DNA from: Coriobacteriia bacterium
Lineage (GTDB): Bacteria; Actinomycetota; Coriobacteriia; Coriobacteriales; UBA8131
Direction: 5' to 3'
Length of the DNA stretch: 64,000 nt
NCBI GenBank assembly: GCA_009783085.1
Contig: WRHU01000003.1
Span: 124,001-188,000 of the forward strand
Part shown: one piece after another, positions 34,900 through 44,733 of the stretch
Position numbering within the stretch: position 1 is the first letter of the stretch
Layout of the letters: each line of letters opens with the position of its first letter
Position numbers and translations under genes: made by a program
Notes under the pieces: generated by a model
What the model was told of the DNA's origin: nothing
The model's database searches: none
Seen by the model: the letters and a program-made list of their open reading frames with translations, nothing else

Positions 34900-36267
34900 A
34901 TGTACGACGGATTTGGACCAAGCGACGGTTTTATCGAGCTTTGCTGTAGTTTTTGCGGCAAGCCGCAAGACACGGTGCGCAAAATTATTGCAGGTCCCAA
35001 TGTGTTTATTTGCGACGAGTGTGTGCAGCTGTGCAGCGAAATGATGGAGCATGACTCTTCGGATTCCTCCGAGGAAATGATTGCTCACGCACCGGTGGGC
35101 AGACATGCCTCACGTAAGCCTGCCAAGCAAAGCAGCGAAGCCCAAGAGGAGAGTTCGTTTGAGGGTGTGAACTTTGACAACCTTCCTACCCCTCATGAGA
35201 TTCACAAGGAGCTTTCTCAATACGTTATTGGACAAGAGCCTGCCAAAAAAGCACTCAGCGTGGCGGTTTATAACCACTACAAGCGTGTTTCGCTTGGCGT
35301 GGAGGTTCAAGACGGAGAAGTCGAGCTTGCCAAGAGCAATATCATGATGCTCGGGCCAACGGGCTGCGGAAAGACCTTGCTTGCACAAACGCTGGCACGG
35401 ATTCTTGAAGTTCCCTTTGCCATTGCCGATGCCACCGCGCTTACCGAGGCTGGCTACGTTGGCGAGGACGTTGAGAATATCCTCCTCAAGCTCATTACGG
35501 CGGCGGATTCCAACATTGAGATGGCGCAGGTAGGCATCATCTACATCGACGAGATTGACAAGGTTGCCCGCAAGGCAGAAAACCTTTCTATTACGCGTGA
35601 TGTTTCGGGCGAAGGCGTGCAGCAAGCGCTCCTCAAAATTATTGAAGGAACTGATGCGTCGGTGCCGCCTCAAGGCGGGCGCAAGCATCCGCACCAAGAA
35701 CTTATCAAGATAAACACCACCAACATACTGTTCATTTTGGGCGGTGCGTTTGTGGGGCTCGATAAAATTGTTTCTGAGCGCATTGGGCGCAAGGGCATTG
35801 GTTTTTCTGCCGAGGTCAAAAAGCCGCACAGCAAACAAAGCTCTGAGGTGCTGCAAAAGGTCTTGCCCGAGGATCTTAATACCTTTGGCATGATTCCGGA
35901 GTTTATCGGACGTATTCCGGTGATTTGTTCGGTTGAGGAGTTGAGCGAAAAAGACCTTATCCGCGTGCTGACCGAGCCCAAAAACTCGCTGGTTAAGCAG
36001 TACACTCGTATGTTCAGCTTTGAGGATACGGAGCTGACTTTTACCACGGGTGCGCTTGAGGAGATTGCACGCGAGGCAATAGATCATGGTACGGGCGCAC
36101 GTGGTTTGCGTGCCATTTGCGAGCGTGCGCTGCTTGAAACAATGTATGACTTGCCGAGCGACGACAAAATTGCCGAAGTGGTGGTTACCGCTGAGTCGGT
36201 GCGTGGTGAACAAAAGCCAACAGTTGTGTTGCGCACGGTAAAAAAACCTAAAAAGGCAAGTGCCTAA
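34900..36267 (+). CDS. clpX: ATP-dependent Clp protease ATP-binding subunit ClpX
   Basis: AAA+ unfoldase, 455 residues. The N-terminal C4 zinc-binding domain (C-S-F-C...C-D-E-C, residues ~15-45) recognises adaptors. Then Walker A G-P-T-G-C-G-K-T, Walker [10 protein letters not shown], pore loop G-Y-V-G-E, sensor region and the I-G-R-K-G-I-G-F ClpP-contact loop are all present. A linker at ~55-85 is Ser/Glu-rich. The protein ends KKPKKASA; a similar coding-like ending is repeated 106 bases downstream. Confidence 0.97.
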   Translation: MYDGFGPSDGFIELCCSFCGKPQDTVRKIIAGPNVFICDECVQLCSEMMEHDSSDSSEEMIAHAPVGRHASRKPAKQSSEAQEESSFEGVNFDNLPTPHEIHKELSQYVIGQEPAKKALSVAVYNHYKRVSLGVEVQDGEVELAKSNIMMLGPTGCGKTLLAQTLARILEVPFAIADATALTEAGYVGEDVENILLKLITAADSNIEMAQVGIIYIDEIDKVARKAENLSITRDVSGEGVQQALLKIIEGTDASVPPQGGRKHPHQELIKINTTNILFILGGAFVGLDKIVSERIGRKGIGFSAEVKKPHSKQSSEVLQKVLPEDLNTFGMIPEFIGRIPVICSVEELSEKDLIRVLTEPKNSLVKQYTRMFSFEDTELTFTTGALEEIAREAIDHGTGARGLRAICERALLETMYDLPSDDKIAEVVVTAESVRGEQKPTVVLRTVKKPKKASA

Positions 36268-36373
36268 GGCATACGGCGAGAGCGCAAAGGCGAGAGCAGA
36301 GACGATTGTAGAGGCGAGCGCAGAGGCGTGTACAGAGGTGTTTGCAGAGGCGCATGCAGAGGCGAGTGCCTAA
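36268..36373 (+). repeat. Coding-like GCAGAGGCG tandem repeat after clpX
   Basis: About six imperfect 12-15-base units of the GCAGAGGCGAGT type end in GGCGAGTGCCTAAG, echoing the clpX terminus GGCAAGTGCCTAAG. In the +1 frame the stretch reads as an uninterrupted Ala/Glu-rich peptide to a TAA at 36371-36373. Confidence 0.75.
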
Positions 36374-36398
36374 GACAAGAGGGTGAGAAAGAACATTC

Positions 36399-39167
36399 AT
36401 GAATAAAGAATTACCCAAAACCTATGATCCCGGCAGTTTTGAAACAGAGCTTTTTACTACGTGGTCAGATGCTGGTTATTTCAAGCGCGATGCGGCTGGT
36501 TATGCCGATGCAAGCCTAGCTCCCTATACCATTGTTATTCCGCCTCCCAACGTAACGGGCGTGCTTCACATGGGCCATGCGCTCAACAACACCTTGCAAG
36601 ATATTCTTATTCGCAAGGCTCGCATGCAAGGAAAACCCACCCGTTGGATTGTGGGAACCGACCATGCAGGAATTGCAACCCAAAACAGAGTTGAGCAAAA
36701 GTTTGCTGCGCTGGGAAAGACCCGTTTCGATTTGGGGCGCGAGGATTTTGTGGCAGCGTGTTGGGACTGGTGCGATGAGTACGGCTCAACCATTATTGAG
36801 CAGCTTAAGGCTATGGGTTGTTCGTGCGATTTTTCTGATGAGCAGTTTACGATGTCGCCGGGTTATGCGCGTGCTATTCGCAAGGTGTTTGTTGATTGGT
36901 ATAAGGCGGGGCTTATTTATCGCGGGTATCGCATTATTAACTGGTGTCCTCGTTGTACTACGGCTTTGGCAGATGATGAAGTTGAGCACAAGGACGAACA
37001 AGGCCATCTCTGGCATTTGCGCTATCCGCTGGTGGAGCCCCTTGACGGGGTGGAATATTTGGTGGTGGCAACTACACGCCCAGAAACTATGTTGGGCGAT
37101 ACGGGTGTTGCGGTAAATCCCAATGATGAGCGCTATAAAGCCTTGCTTGCAGCGGGCGCACAAATACGTTTGCCACTGGTCGACCGTATTATCCCGCTGT
37201 TTGCCGATGACTACGTTGACGCTGAGTTTGGCACAGGTGCGGTTAAGGTAACTCCCGCACACGACCCCAACGATTTTGATATGGGCAAGCGTGCTGAGCT
37301 TGAGCAAATAAACGTCTTTGATGAGCACGCAGTGGTTAACGAGCTCGGGGGGCAGTTTGCGGGCAAAACGCGTGAGGAAGCGCGCGAGGCCGTTGTTGCT
37401 GCTTTAGATGAGCTTGGCTTGCTCGAAAAAACTGATGAACACGACCATGCGGTAGGACATTGCTATCGCTGTGATACCACCATTGAGCCCTGGCTTTCTG
37501 ACCAGTGGTTTGTTGCTATGCGCTCACTTGCTGAGCCTGCCATTGCAGCGGTGCGCAATGAGCGGGTGGTATTTCACCCACGCCGCTGGGAGAACGTCTA
37601 TTTTAGATGGCTCGAAAATATTCGGGATTGGTGTATCTCTCGCCAGTTGTGGTGGGGCCATCGCATTCCGGTGTTTTATTGTGATGCTTGTGGTTGGAGC
37701 GATGCGCTTGAGGAGGATACGGAGCTTTGCCCTGCTTGTGGTGAGGCGGTGCGCCAAGACGAGGACGTTTTGGATACGTGGTTTTCCTCGCAGCTCTGGC
37801 CCTTTGCTACGCAAGGTTGGGCTGGTCAACCTTTAGATGAGGCGGTAGCCGCTGAGCTTGCTGCGTACTATCCTACGCAGGTGCTATCAACGGCGCGCGA
37901 CATCATTTTCTTGTGGGTCGCCCGCATGATTATGAGCTCTCTGTATTTTATTGAAGATGCTGTGCCTTTTACCGACGTGATTATTCACCCAACCGTGCTT
38001 GATAAACACGGCAACATTATGAGCAAGTCACGCGGCAACGGCATTGACCCGCTTGAGCTTATCTCTGAATACAGTGCCGATGGCATGCGCTTTGGGCTTG
38101 CCTTACAGGTTACGGGCTCGCAGGACATGAAGTTTGATAAAGAAAAGCTTGCCTCGTCGCGCAATTTTGCGACCAAGCTTTGGAACGCCGCTCGGTTTGT
38201 TTTGATGAACCTTGAGGATTTTGAAGCACCAGCAGAGCGTGTTACCCCTTTGCCCACAACCGATGCAGACCGCTGGATACTTTCGCGCTTGGCTCGTTTG
38301 GCAGCTGAGCTTGACGAGGGCAAAGAGGGTTATGATTTTGGTGCGGTTGCCCGTGCACTTTACAACTTTTTCTGGAACGAGTTTTGCGATTGGTACATTG
38401 AGTTTGCCAAAGGGCAGCTTGCTTTGGGTACGCAGGGTGGTGAGGTAAGGGCTGCCATGCAGGGCAGCGAGGTGCGGGCGGCTACGCAGGGCAGCGAGGT
38501 AAGGGCTGCCACGCAGCGCAACCTCGTGTTTGTGCTTGATAGTGCGCTGCGGTTGTTGCACCCCTTTATGCCGTTTATCACCGAGAAAATTTGGCAGAGC
38601 ATTCCGCATGGCGATGAGCGCCCCTCGCTCATGATTGCTCAGTGGTGTTTTGGTGAGGCGCTTGCTCCGTACGTTGATGAACAGGCAGAAAGCACTATTG
38701 GCATGGTTTGTACCATTGTGTCTGCCATTCGCAGTGCACGTGCTCGCTATCAGTTGAGTCCTAAAGAGCCGCTTGATGTGGTGGTGCGTACGCTGGGCGA
38801 TGATGCAGATGGTTTGGCTGAAAAGCTGGGAGAACAAGAAGTTTTGATAAAAAGTCTTGCCAATACCGGTGCTTTGACTATTGCTGCTGCTGCTGAGAAA
38901 CCGGCGCAGTCCTCCGTTACGGTTGCTTCAGACTATGAGATTTATGTTGTTTTAGAAGGACTGGTTGACTTTGATAAGGAGCGCACGCGCCTGAGCGCCA
39001 CGCGCACCAAAACCGCCGAGGACTTAGCAAAAATTGAAAAGAAACTGGCAAACGAAGGCTTTATAAATAAGGCTGCTGCAGAAATTATTGAAAAGGCACA
39101 CGAAGACGCCGCAGAGCTTACTGCAGCGCTTGAGCAAATAGATGCGCAGTTGGCGAGCTTGGACTAA
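36399..39167 (+). CDS. valS: Valyl-tRNA synthetase
   Basis: Class I synthetase of 922 residues charging tRNA-Val. HIGH-type motif H-M-G-H in PPPNVTGVLHMGHALNN, KMSKS-type motif N-I-M-S-K-S-R-G-N, the editing domain TTRPETMLGDTGVAV, and a C-terminal coiled coil from ~850 (EKKLANEGFINKAAAEIIEKA) that grips tRNA. Residues 678-704 are three 9-residue tandem units [T/M]-Q-G-[G/S]-E-V-R-A-A inside the anticodon-binding domain, a species-specific insertion. The gene is followed three bases later by folC. Confidence 0.96.
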   Translation: MNKELPKTYDPGSFETELFTTWSDAGYFKRDAAGYADASLAPYTIVIPPPNVTGVLHMGHALNNTLQDILIRKARMQGKPTRWIVGTDHAGIATQNRVEQKFAALGKTRFDLGREDFVAACWDWCDEYGSTIIEQLKAMGCSCDFSDEQFTMSPGYARAIRKVFVDWYKAGLIYRGYRIINWCPRCTTALADDEVEHKDEQGHLWHLRYPLVEPLDGVEYLVVATTRPETMLGDTGVAVNPNDERYKALLAAGAQIRLPLVDRIIPLFADDYVDAEFGTGAVKVTPAHDPNDFDMGKRAELEQINVFDEHAVVNELGGQFAGKTREEAREAVVAALDELGLLEKTDEHDHAVGHCYRCDTTIEPWLSDQWFVAMRSLAEPAIAAVRNERVVFHPRRWENVYFRWLENIRDWCISRQLWWGHRIPVFYCDACGWSDALEEDTELCPACGEAVRQDEDVLDTWFSSQLWPFATQGWAGQPLDEAVAAELAAYYPTQVLSTARDIIFLWVARMIMSSLYFIEDAVPFTDVIIHPTVLDKHGNIMSKSRGNGIDPLELISEYSADGMRFGLALQVTGSQDMKFDKEKLASSRNFATKLWNAARFVLMNLEDFEAPAERVTPLPTTDADRWILSRLARLAAELDEGKEGYDFGAVARALYNFFWNEFCDWYIEFAKGQLALGTQGGEVRAAMQGSEVRAATQGSEVRAATQRNLVFVLDSALRLLHPFMPFITEKIWQSIPHGDERPSLMIAQWCFGEALAPYVDEQAESTIGMVCTIVSAIRSARARYQLSPKEPLDVVVRTLGDDADGLAEKLGEQEVLIKSLANTGALTIAAAAEKPAQSSVTVASDYEIYVVLEGLVDFDKERTRLSATRTKTAEDLAKIEKKLANEGFINKAAAEIIEKAHEDAAELTAALEQIDAQLASLD

Positions 39168-39170
39168 GGT

Positions 39171-40538
39171 ATGACCGCGATGGTTGCGTGCGAAAGTTCC
39201 CTCGATGATTGTTCAGCTAACGGTGCTTTTGATGGCGTTGCCTCCTACGAGGACGCTCTAGCGGTCTTAGAGCAAGCGCTTGTTTTTGGCATTGATCCCT
39301 CGCTTGAGGGCATTACTGCCTTGTGCGAAGCGCTCGGTAATCCCCAAACAAACTATCCCGTTATTCAGGTTGCCGGCACAAACGGCAAGAGTTCAACGGC
39401 TCGTTTTACTGCGGGCATTTTGCGGGCGTGCGGCCTTAGGGTTGGCTTGTATACTTCTCCGGAATTGGTGTATTACGAGGAGCGTATTGAGCTCGACCAG
39501 TCCGTTATTTCTCGCGCGGATTTTGCTCGGGCAGTTTTGGTGGCCCACGGAGCTGCCACCAAACTTATTGAGGAGGGCAGACTTGCACTCATCACCGAGT
39601 TTGAGCTTTTGACGGCTGCTGCCCTGTGGTATTTTGCTCAAGTGCAGGTAGAGGTTGCCGTGCTTGAAGTAGGCATGGGCGGCAGATGGGATGCAACCAG
39701 TGTGGTAGACCCAGCGGTCGCCGTTGTTTGTGGCGTTGGCCTTGACCATATTGCTATTTTAGGTAGCACTTTAGAGGAAATTGCGGCTGAAAAAGCTGCC
39801 ATAATCAAGCGGGGGAGTATTCCCGTTTTGGGTTTGGGAACTCAGAGCGCATCTGCAGTGTTTGAACAACGCTTGAAAGAAACGGGTACGCATGAGGCTG
39901 TGGTTTTTGTGAGTGCGGGCGATGTGGCAGGGCTTGCCAGCAGGGGCGTAGTAATGCCAGGGTTTTTGCCCCCGTATCAGGCTGAAAACTTTGCCTGTGC
40001 CGTGGCGGCAGTCGAGGCGCTTCTCGGCAAAGAACGTGCCCTGGCTGCTTTTGCTCCTGCGGTACTTACTCCCGCCAAACTTTCTCCTGCAATTCTTAAC
40101 ACCGCCCTTGCGAAAACTCCGCTACCGGGTCGCTTTGAAACCCTGCGAACAGACCCTCTGCTCATAATAGATGCCGCTCATAATCCCCAGTCTGCGTTGG
40201 CACTCGCCGCTACGCTGAGCCATTTGCAGCAAGAACAACAGCTTGACCTTAGTTCTACAACCTTGCTGCTTGCAGTCCTTGAGGATAAAGACGGGATAGG
40301 AATAATTGAGGCTTTGCGCCCGCTCTTTAGTCGCGTTGCCGTAACCCAAACACGCTCACCGCGCGCGCTCGACGCTCACAAGCTCGCTGCGCTCGTTGCG
40401 CAAAACTACCACGGAGAGATTGCTGTTTTTGAGAGCGTCGAGCGCGCGCTTGACACCCTCACCTTAGAAACCGCAGCCGTTATTGCAACGGGCTCAATTA
40501 CGCTTGCAGGAGAAATTAAACGCCTGCTGGCGCAGTAG
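39171..40538 (+). CDS. folC: Folylpolyglutamate synthase / dihydrofolate synthase
   Basis: Mur-ligase-family ATP enzyme that adds glutamate to dihydropteroate and to folates, 455 residues. P-loop V-A-G-T-N-G-K-S-S-T, then V-L-E-V-G-M-G-G-R-W-D-A-T-S, G-L-D-H-I-A-I-L-G (Mg/ATP) and D-A-A-H-N-P-Q-S in the C-terminal domain. The N-terminal ~25 residues before YEDALAVLEQA are extra. It is translationally coupled to valS by closeness; the same valS-folC order is common in Gram-positives. Confidence 0.94.
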   Translation: MTAMVACESSLDDCSANGAFDGVASYEDALAVLEQALVFGIDPSLEGITALCEALGNPQTNYPVIQVAGTNGKSSTARFTAGILRACGLRVGLYTSPELVYYEERIELDQSVISRADFARAVLVAHGAATKLIEEGRLALITEFELLTAAALWYFAQVQVEVAVLEVGMGGRWDATSVVDPAVAVVCGVGLDHIAILGSTLEEIAAEKAAIIKRGSIPVLGLGTQSASAVFEQRLKETGTHEAVVFVSAGDVAGLASRGVVMPGFLPPYQAENFACAVAAVEALLGKERALAAFAPAVLTPAKLSPAILNTALAKTPLPGRFETLRTDPLLIIDAAHNPQSALALAATLSHLQQEQQLDLSSTTLLLAVLEDKDGIGIIEALRPLFSRVAVTQTRSPRALDAHKLAALVAQNYHGEIAVFESVERALDTLTLETAAVIATGSITLAGEIKRLLAQ

Positions 40539-40670
40539 CCGATTATTCTGGTAGAATGTATGCTTACATTTCCACTGATTAACGCGTGGCTTTCTTAACG
40601 TGAGCCAATTATGCGTTGAAGTAATGATTTGGCAAAGCTTAAAAAAGCTCAAACAAGAAAAGGAACGTGC

Positions 40671-41099
40671 ATGGAACAGTTACTCGACCAGATTTTTAGC
40701 CCGGAAGTTCGATTGGCTCTGACGATAGTCGTCATTTTTATCGGGATTTTATACCTTATCTCAATCGTTTGGGTTATCCGCGACTCGTATTTGCGCGGTT
40801 CAAACCCGGTTATTTGGGGCGTTATTGCGCTCATACCGTTTTTGGGAGCGTTTGCGTATTCCATGATGCGCCCGCCTATGCTCAAGTCAGACCGTGACGA
40901 GCAGTCGTTGGATTTTGCCCTCAAACAGCGCGAGTTGCTTAAATACGGCGAGTGCTCAAAGTGCGGGTATCCTGTTGAGCGTGAGTATCTTATGTGCCCT
41001 CGCTGTTCCACGCAGCTCAAAAACGAGTGTACCCGTTGTGGTCATGCGCTTAACCCCGATTGGTCGGTGTGTCCGTATTGCTGCACGCCCACCGAATAA
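40671..41099 (+). CDS. Zinc-ribbon membrane protein
   Basis: 142 residues. Two TM segments (about 12-34 and 45-65) form a PLDc_N-like membrane module (V-I-A-L-I-P-F-L-G-A-F-A-Y). A cytosolic linker and a double zinc ribbon follow, with four CxxC knuckles (C-S-K-C, C-P-R-C, C-T-R-C, C-P-Y-C) at ~100-138. Function unknown; proteins of this build often scaffold membrane complexes or bind nucleic acid. ATG 40671 has AAAGGAAC upstream. A TAGAAT -10-like element lies near 40551. Confidence 0.8.
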   Translation: MEQLLDQIFSPEVRLALTIVVIFIGILYLISIVWVIRDSYLRGSNPVIWGVIALIPFLGAFAYSMMRPPMLKSDRDEQSLDFALKQRELLKYGECSKCGYPVEREYLMCPRCSTQLKNECTRCGHALNPDWSVCPYCCTPTE

Positions 41100-41168
41100 C
41101 GGCGAGTCTCTACCAATGCGTTTATGCCGATAAGCCCCCGAGCCCGAGAATAGTTTGCTTACAGAAAA

Positions 41169-43088
41169 ATGATAACAATTACGCTTCCAGATGGTTCTAC
41201 CAAAGAACTTGAAAACAACGCTACCGTTGCCGATGTTGCTGCTAGCATTGGTGCAGGTTTGGCAAAAGCTGCGCTCGCAGGGCGCATTAACGGTGAGTTG
41301 GCTGACGTACATACGCCCGTATTTGACGGCGCAACCATTGAGATTATCACCAATAAATCGCCTGAGGCGCTCGACATCTTAAGGCATTCCGCGGCGCATA
41401 TTATGGCGGAGGCAATTCAAGATTTGTATCCCAACACGCAGTTTGGCATTGGGCCTGCTGTTGAAGATGGGTTTTATTACGACATTGAAACACCCGAACC
41501 GCTCACCTTTGATGACCTTGACCGCCTAGAAAAACGCATGCAAGAAATTGTTGATGATGCCCGTGGTTTTACGTGCATATCGGTTACGCCCAGCGAGGCG
41601 CACGATGCTATGACAGCCCAGTTGCTCAAGCATGAGCTCATTGACGAGCTGCCTGCAACGGAAACCATTACCTTGTACACGCAAGGTGGTTTTACCGATT
41701 TGTGCCGTGGGCCACATATTCCCAATACCAGTTTTCTTAAGGCATTTAAGCTCACTAAGCTCGCTGGTGCCTATTGGCGTGGCGATAACGAGCGACAAAT
41801 GCTCCAGCGCGTTTATGGCACGGCGTGGTTTTCTCAAAAAGACCTTGACGCTTACCTCATGCGTATTGAAGAGGCAGAAAAGCGCGACCATCGAAAACTG
41901 GGTAGGGAGCTGGGGATTTACATGATGGATGAGCAGGCGGGCGTTGGCTTGCCACTCTACCTCCCCAAAGGTGCTTTGGTCATTCGTACGCTGCAAGAGT
42001 GGTTGCGCCGCGATTTATATGCACGTGGCTACGAGGAGGTTATTACTCCGCACATTTACAACGCTGAGGTGTGGAAGCAAAGCGGTCATTACAATTTTTA
42101 TCACGACAACATGTACTTTTTCCATATTGACGAGAGTGCCGATAAAGACGGCTCAAAGCTCAGCGAGTATGCCGTTAAGCCAATGAATTGCCCGGGGCAC
42201 GTGTTGCTGTACGGCAATGAGTTGCGCTCATACCGTGATTTGCCGCTGCGCTTTTTTGAGTTTGGTACGGTGTATCGCCATGAGATGAGCGGCGTGGTGC
42301 ATGGGCTTTTGCGAGCGCGTGGTTTTACGCAAGATGATGCACACATTTTTTGCCGTGCCGACCAAGTGCTCGGCGAGGTGCTTGCCATTCTTGAACTTGT
42401 TGATCACATTATGAATACTTTTGAGTTTAGCTACACGGCTGAGATTTCTACTCGCCCTGCCAAGTCTATTGGCGATGATGAAAAGTGGGACTACGCCACC
42501 GAGCAGCTCAAAAAAGCCTGCGAGAGCCACGGTCTTGTCTATGATATTAACGAGGGCGACGGCGCTTTTTATGGCCCCAAGATTGACATCAAGGTCAAAG
42601 ATGCTATTGGGCGCACGTGGCAGTGTTCCACGGTTCAGGTTGATTTCAATTTCCCTGAGCGCTTTAACTTGACCTATCGCACTGCTGATAACAGCACCGA
42701 GCAGCCTTGGATGTTGCACCGTGCTATTTTTGGCTCTATTGAGCGCTTCTTAGGCATTCTTATTGAACATTATGCCGGTGCTTTGCCCGCATGGCTGGCT
42801 CCCGTGCAGGTGGCTGTTATTCCTATTGCTGATAGGCATAACGAGTACGCCTGCGAGGTGGCTGCCGAGCTAAAGGCCGTGCGTGGGCGTGCCGAAGTCT
42901 TTGACCAAAATGAACCCATGCGTGCCAAAATTGCCAAAGCTCAGCTGCAAAAAATCCCGTATATGCTCGTGGTGGGGGACAAAGAAGCTGAGGCTCGCCT
43001 GGTAAGCGTGCGTGAACGCACCGAGGGCGATAAGGGCAGCGTGCCTCTCACCGATTTTGTTGCGATCATCAAGGAGCTAGCCCTCTAG
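41169..43088 (+). CDS. thrS: Threonyl-tRNA synthetase
   Basis: Class II synthetase, 639 residues: TGS domain (1-60), editing domain with H-S-A-A-H-I-M-A and cysteine-containing F-T-D-L-C-R-G-P-H-I-P (zinc/editing), and catalytic core. The core shows zinc ligands (M-N-C-P-G-H...) and motif 2 in F-R-Y-R-style F-G-T-V-Y-R-H-E-M-S-G. An HGTP anticodon domain completes it (from ~535). There is no clear ribosome site before the ATG, nor a T-box structure that I can see in the short leader. Confidence 0.96.
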   Translation: MITITLPDGSTKELENNATVADVAASIGAGLAKAALAGRINGELADVHTPVFDGATIEIITNKSPEALDILRHSAAHIMAEAIQDLYPNTQFGIGPAVEDGFYYDIETPEPLTFDDLDRLEKRMQEIVDDARGFTCISVTPSEAHDAMTAQLLKHELIDELPATETITLYTQGGFTDLCRGPHIPNTSFLKAFKLTKLAGAYWRGDNERQMLQRVYGTAWFSQKDLDAYLMRIEEAEKRDHRKLGRELGIYMMDEQAGVGLPLYLPKGALVIRTLQEWLRRDLYARGYEEVITPHIYNAEVWKQSGHYNFYHDNMYFFHIDESADKDGSKLSEYAVKPMNCPGHVLLYGNELRSYRDLPLRFFEFGTVYRHEMSGVVHGLLRARGFTQDDAHIFCRADQVLGEVLAILELVDHIMNTFEFSYTAEISTRPAKSIGDDEKWDYATEQLKKACESHGLVYDINEGDGAFYGPKIDIKVKDAIGRTWQCSTVQVDFNFPERFNLTYRTADNSTEQPWMLHRAIFGSIERFLGILIEHYAGALPAWLAPVQVAVIPIADRHNEYACEVAAELKAVRGRAEVFDQNEPMRAKIAKAQLQKIPYMLVVGDKEAEARLVSVRERTEGDKGSVPLTDFVAIIKELAL

Positions 43089-43190
43089 GTGTTCCTTTAG
43101 GCAAATAAGCTCCTGTTCAAGTACGCACACGACTAATGAGCCCTTGCTGCCGACGCACTACCGGCACACTACTAGCGCACCATTGACGCA

Positions 43191-43439
43191 CTACCGGCGG
43201 CGGTTTTCTCCGCGCAAAAACTGAGCCAGCTTTCCCTTACCAAACGTAACGAGTACCGTGGTTACCCACATTGAGAGTGCTATCGCGCACATACATAGGA
43301 CGATAATGATAACGCTCAGGGGAATGTCGTAGGGCGAGAGAAACCCAAAGACAATTTGCAGAGTGACTACTATGGTGAGCAGTACGGTTGTCACCCAGAG
43401 TGAAATTATGTTGATTCTTTTGTGTGTAGTCTGTTTCAC
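43191..43439 (-). CDS. Hypothetical small membrane protein
   Basis: 82 residues with a basic N-terminus (VKQTTHKRIN) and two TM helices (about 12-32 and 40-62), the second flanked by repeats of the motif L-W-V-T-T-V-L / M-W-V-T-T-V-L, then a basic tail ending NRRR. No known family. GTG 43439 with AAAAGAG upstream was preferred; the longer frame starts inside the repeat array. Confidence 0.55.
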   Translation of the reverse strand: MKQTTHKRINIISLWVTTVLLTIVVTLQIVFGFLSPYDIPLSVIIIVLCMCAIALSMWVTTVLVTFGKGKLAQFLRGENRRR

Positions 43440-43459
43440 GGCAACTCTTTTCTCAAAAA

Positions 43460-43600
43460 GGGACGGTACGATTTTGTCACATTTTAACCCAAAAGGGACA
43501 AAAAAGGGACGGTACGATTTTGTCACATTTTAACCCAAAAGGGACAAAAAAGGGACGGTATGGGACAAAGAAGGGACGGTACGATTTTGTCCCACTTTGC
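43460..43600. repeat. 46-base GGGACGGT tandem array
   Basis: Units start at 43460, 43506, 43552 (shortened) and 43573. Each has GGGACGGTACGATTTTGTC, and the first two a complementary-looking GGGAC end. The family resembles the GGGACGGT...GTCCC intergenic repeats linked to REP-type transposases in many genomes; no transposase is nearby. Confidence 0.8.
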
Positions 43601-43740
43601 TAAAAGAAGACACAATGCGCTGCCACACTCGGGCACGCTCTGCCAACACGTTGCCACAGGCTGCCACACGTTGCCAACTCTCTGCCAGCGCTCTGCCACA
43701 CGCTGCTAACACTCTACAAGCACTCTGCGTAAGCTCAGCC
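43600..43740. repeat. Degenerate CTGCCACAC repeat region upstream of ppx
   Basis: Repeated [G/C]CTGCCACAC and GTTGCCA words at irregular 12-17-base spacing. I see no gene in 43601-43836 other than the ppx ribosome site. Confidence 0.6.
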
Positions 43741-43836
43741 AAAATCCTCGCAAGGTTGAACAATCCTTACATAATCTTTACACTTATTAACAGAAAAAAG
43801 AGAGATAGTACTGCTACGCTATCAGGAGAGGTGTTT

Positions 43837-44733
43837 ATGGTAACGGGAATCATAGACGTAGGCTCGAACACGATACGGCTGTCCATTTTCAAGCATGAAA
43901 AAAACGGCTCGTTTTACTCTCTCATCAGCGAAAAAAGTGTTGTTGGTCTGGTGGGATATGTTTCGAAAGGCGAGCTTTCAACCAAGGGCATTGCAAGATT
44001 ATGCCGGTGTTTGACAGACTATATGAGCATTGTCAAAAACCTCGACGTAGACGAGGTTCATGCCTTTGCCACTGCATCGTTGAGGTATGTGAGCAATGCA
44101 AAAGAGGTGGTCGCCCGTGTTTTAGACGTAACGGGTTTGAAGCTCGAGTTGCTCAGCGGCGACGATGAGGCGCATTTGAGCTTTGTGGGTGCTCGGCACT
44201 CAACGGGTATTGAGGCTGGTCTTGTAGTAGATATTGGCGGAGCAAGTTGCGAATTGGTGCGTGTTACTAAAGGGGTAGCTGGTGAGTCTTACAGCATTCC
44301 GTTGGGCAGTCTGAGCCTGAGCCTTGAGGCGAACAGAGGCATTTTTCCTAAAAAGAACAGCGTCAAAGAAATGAACTCGATCATTAACAAACGTCTTAAA
44401 GAAGTGAGTTCCATTTTTAAGAAAGAAACTAAAACGCTCTGTTTTGTGGGTGGCACAGCCCGTGCCTCCTACCGAGTGGCGCGTGAGTTTGAGGGCGGCA
44501 ATGGGCGTCTTATTGAGGATTGGGAACTTGCAGACATTATCGAGGGTTACGAGAAGCAAAATGTTGAGCTTATTCAGGCGATACGTTCTGCTGCTCCTGA
44601 GCGGGTGTTTACTTTGCTTGCGGGTATACTTATCATGCGAGCGATCATAAAACAAAGTGGAGCCACGGAATTATTGGTTGCAAAAAGTGGTGTGAGGGAA
44701 GGATATCTCATTGAAAAAGTCATCGGAAACTAA
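43837..44733 (+). CDS. ppx: Exopolyphosphatase / pppGpp phosphatase family (Ppx/GppA)
   Basis: 298 residues with the actin-like ATPase fold: IIDVGSNTIRLSIF (phosphate 1), E-V-H-A-F-A-T-A-S-L-R, L-V-V-D-I-G-G-A-S-C-E-L (phosphate 2) and F-V-G-G-T-A-R-A (adenosine). It hydrolyses polyphosphate and/or pppGpp. It is shorter than two-domain E. coli Ppx, as in actinobacterial forms. AGGAGAGG lies before ATG 43837. The following ppk1 overlaps its end by 23 bases, so synthesis and breakdown of polyphosphate are co-encoded. Confidence 0.9.
   Translation: MVTGIIDVGSNTIRLSIFKHEKNGSFYSLISEKSVVGLVGYVSKGELSTKGIARLCRCLTDYMSIVKNLDVDEVHAFATASLRYVSNAKEVVARVLDVTGLKLELLSGDDEAHLSFVGARHSTGIEAGLVVDIGGASCELVRVTKGVAGESYSIPLGSLSLSLEANRGIFPKKNSVKEMNSIINKRLKEVSSIFKKETKTLCFVGGTARASYRVAREFEGGNGRLIEDWELADIIEGYEKQNVELIQAIRSAAPERVFTLLAGILIMRAIIKQSGATELLVAKSGVREGYLIEKVIGN

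Noticed and set aside
41100-41168. Possible T-box leader before thrS
   Set aside because: The spacer is only 69 bases and shows no T-box consensus or terminator.
43460-43600. 46-base periodicity considered as a CRISPR array
   Set aside because: The whole unit repeats with no unique spacers, and no cas genes are near.
43597-43836. 80-codon upstream extension of ppx
   Set aside because: It translates the repeat region and has no motif; ATG 43837 has a strong ribosome site and starts the conserved fold.
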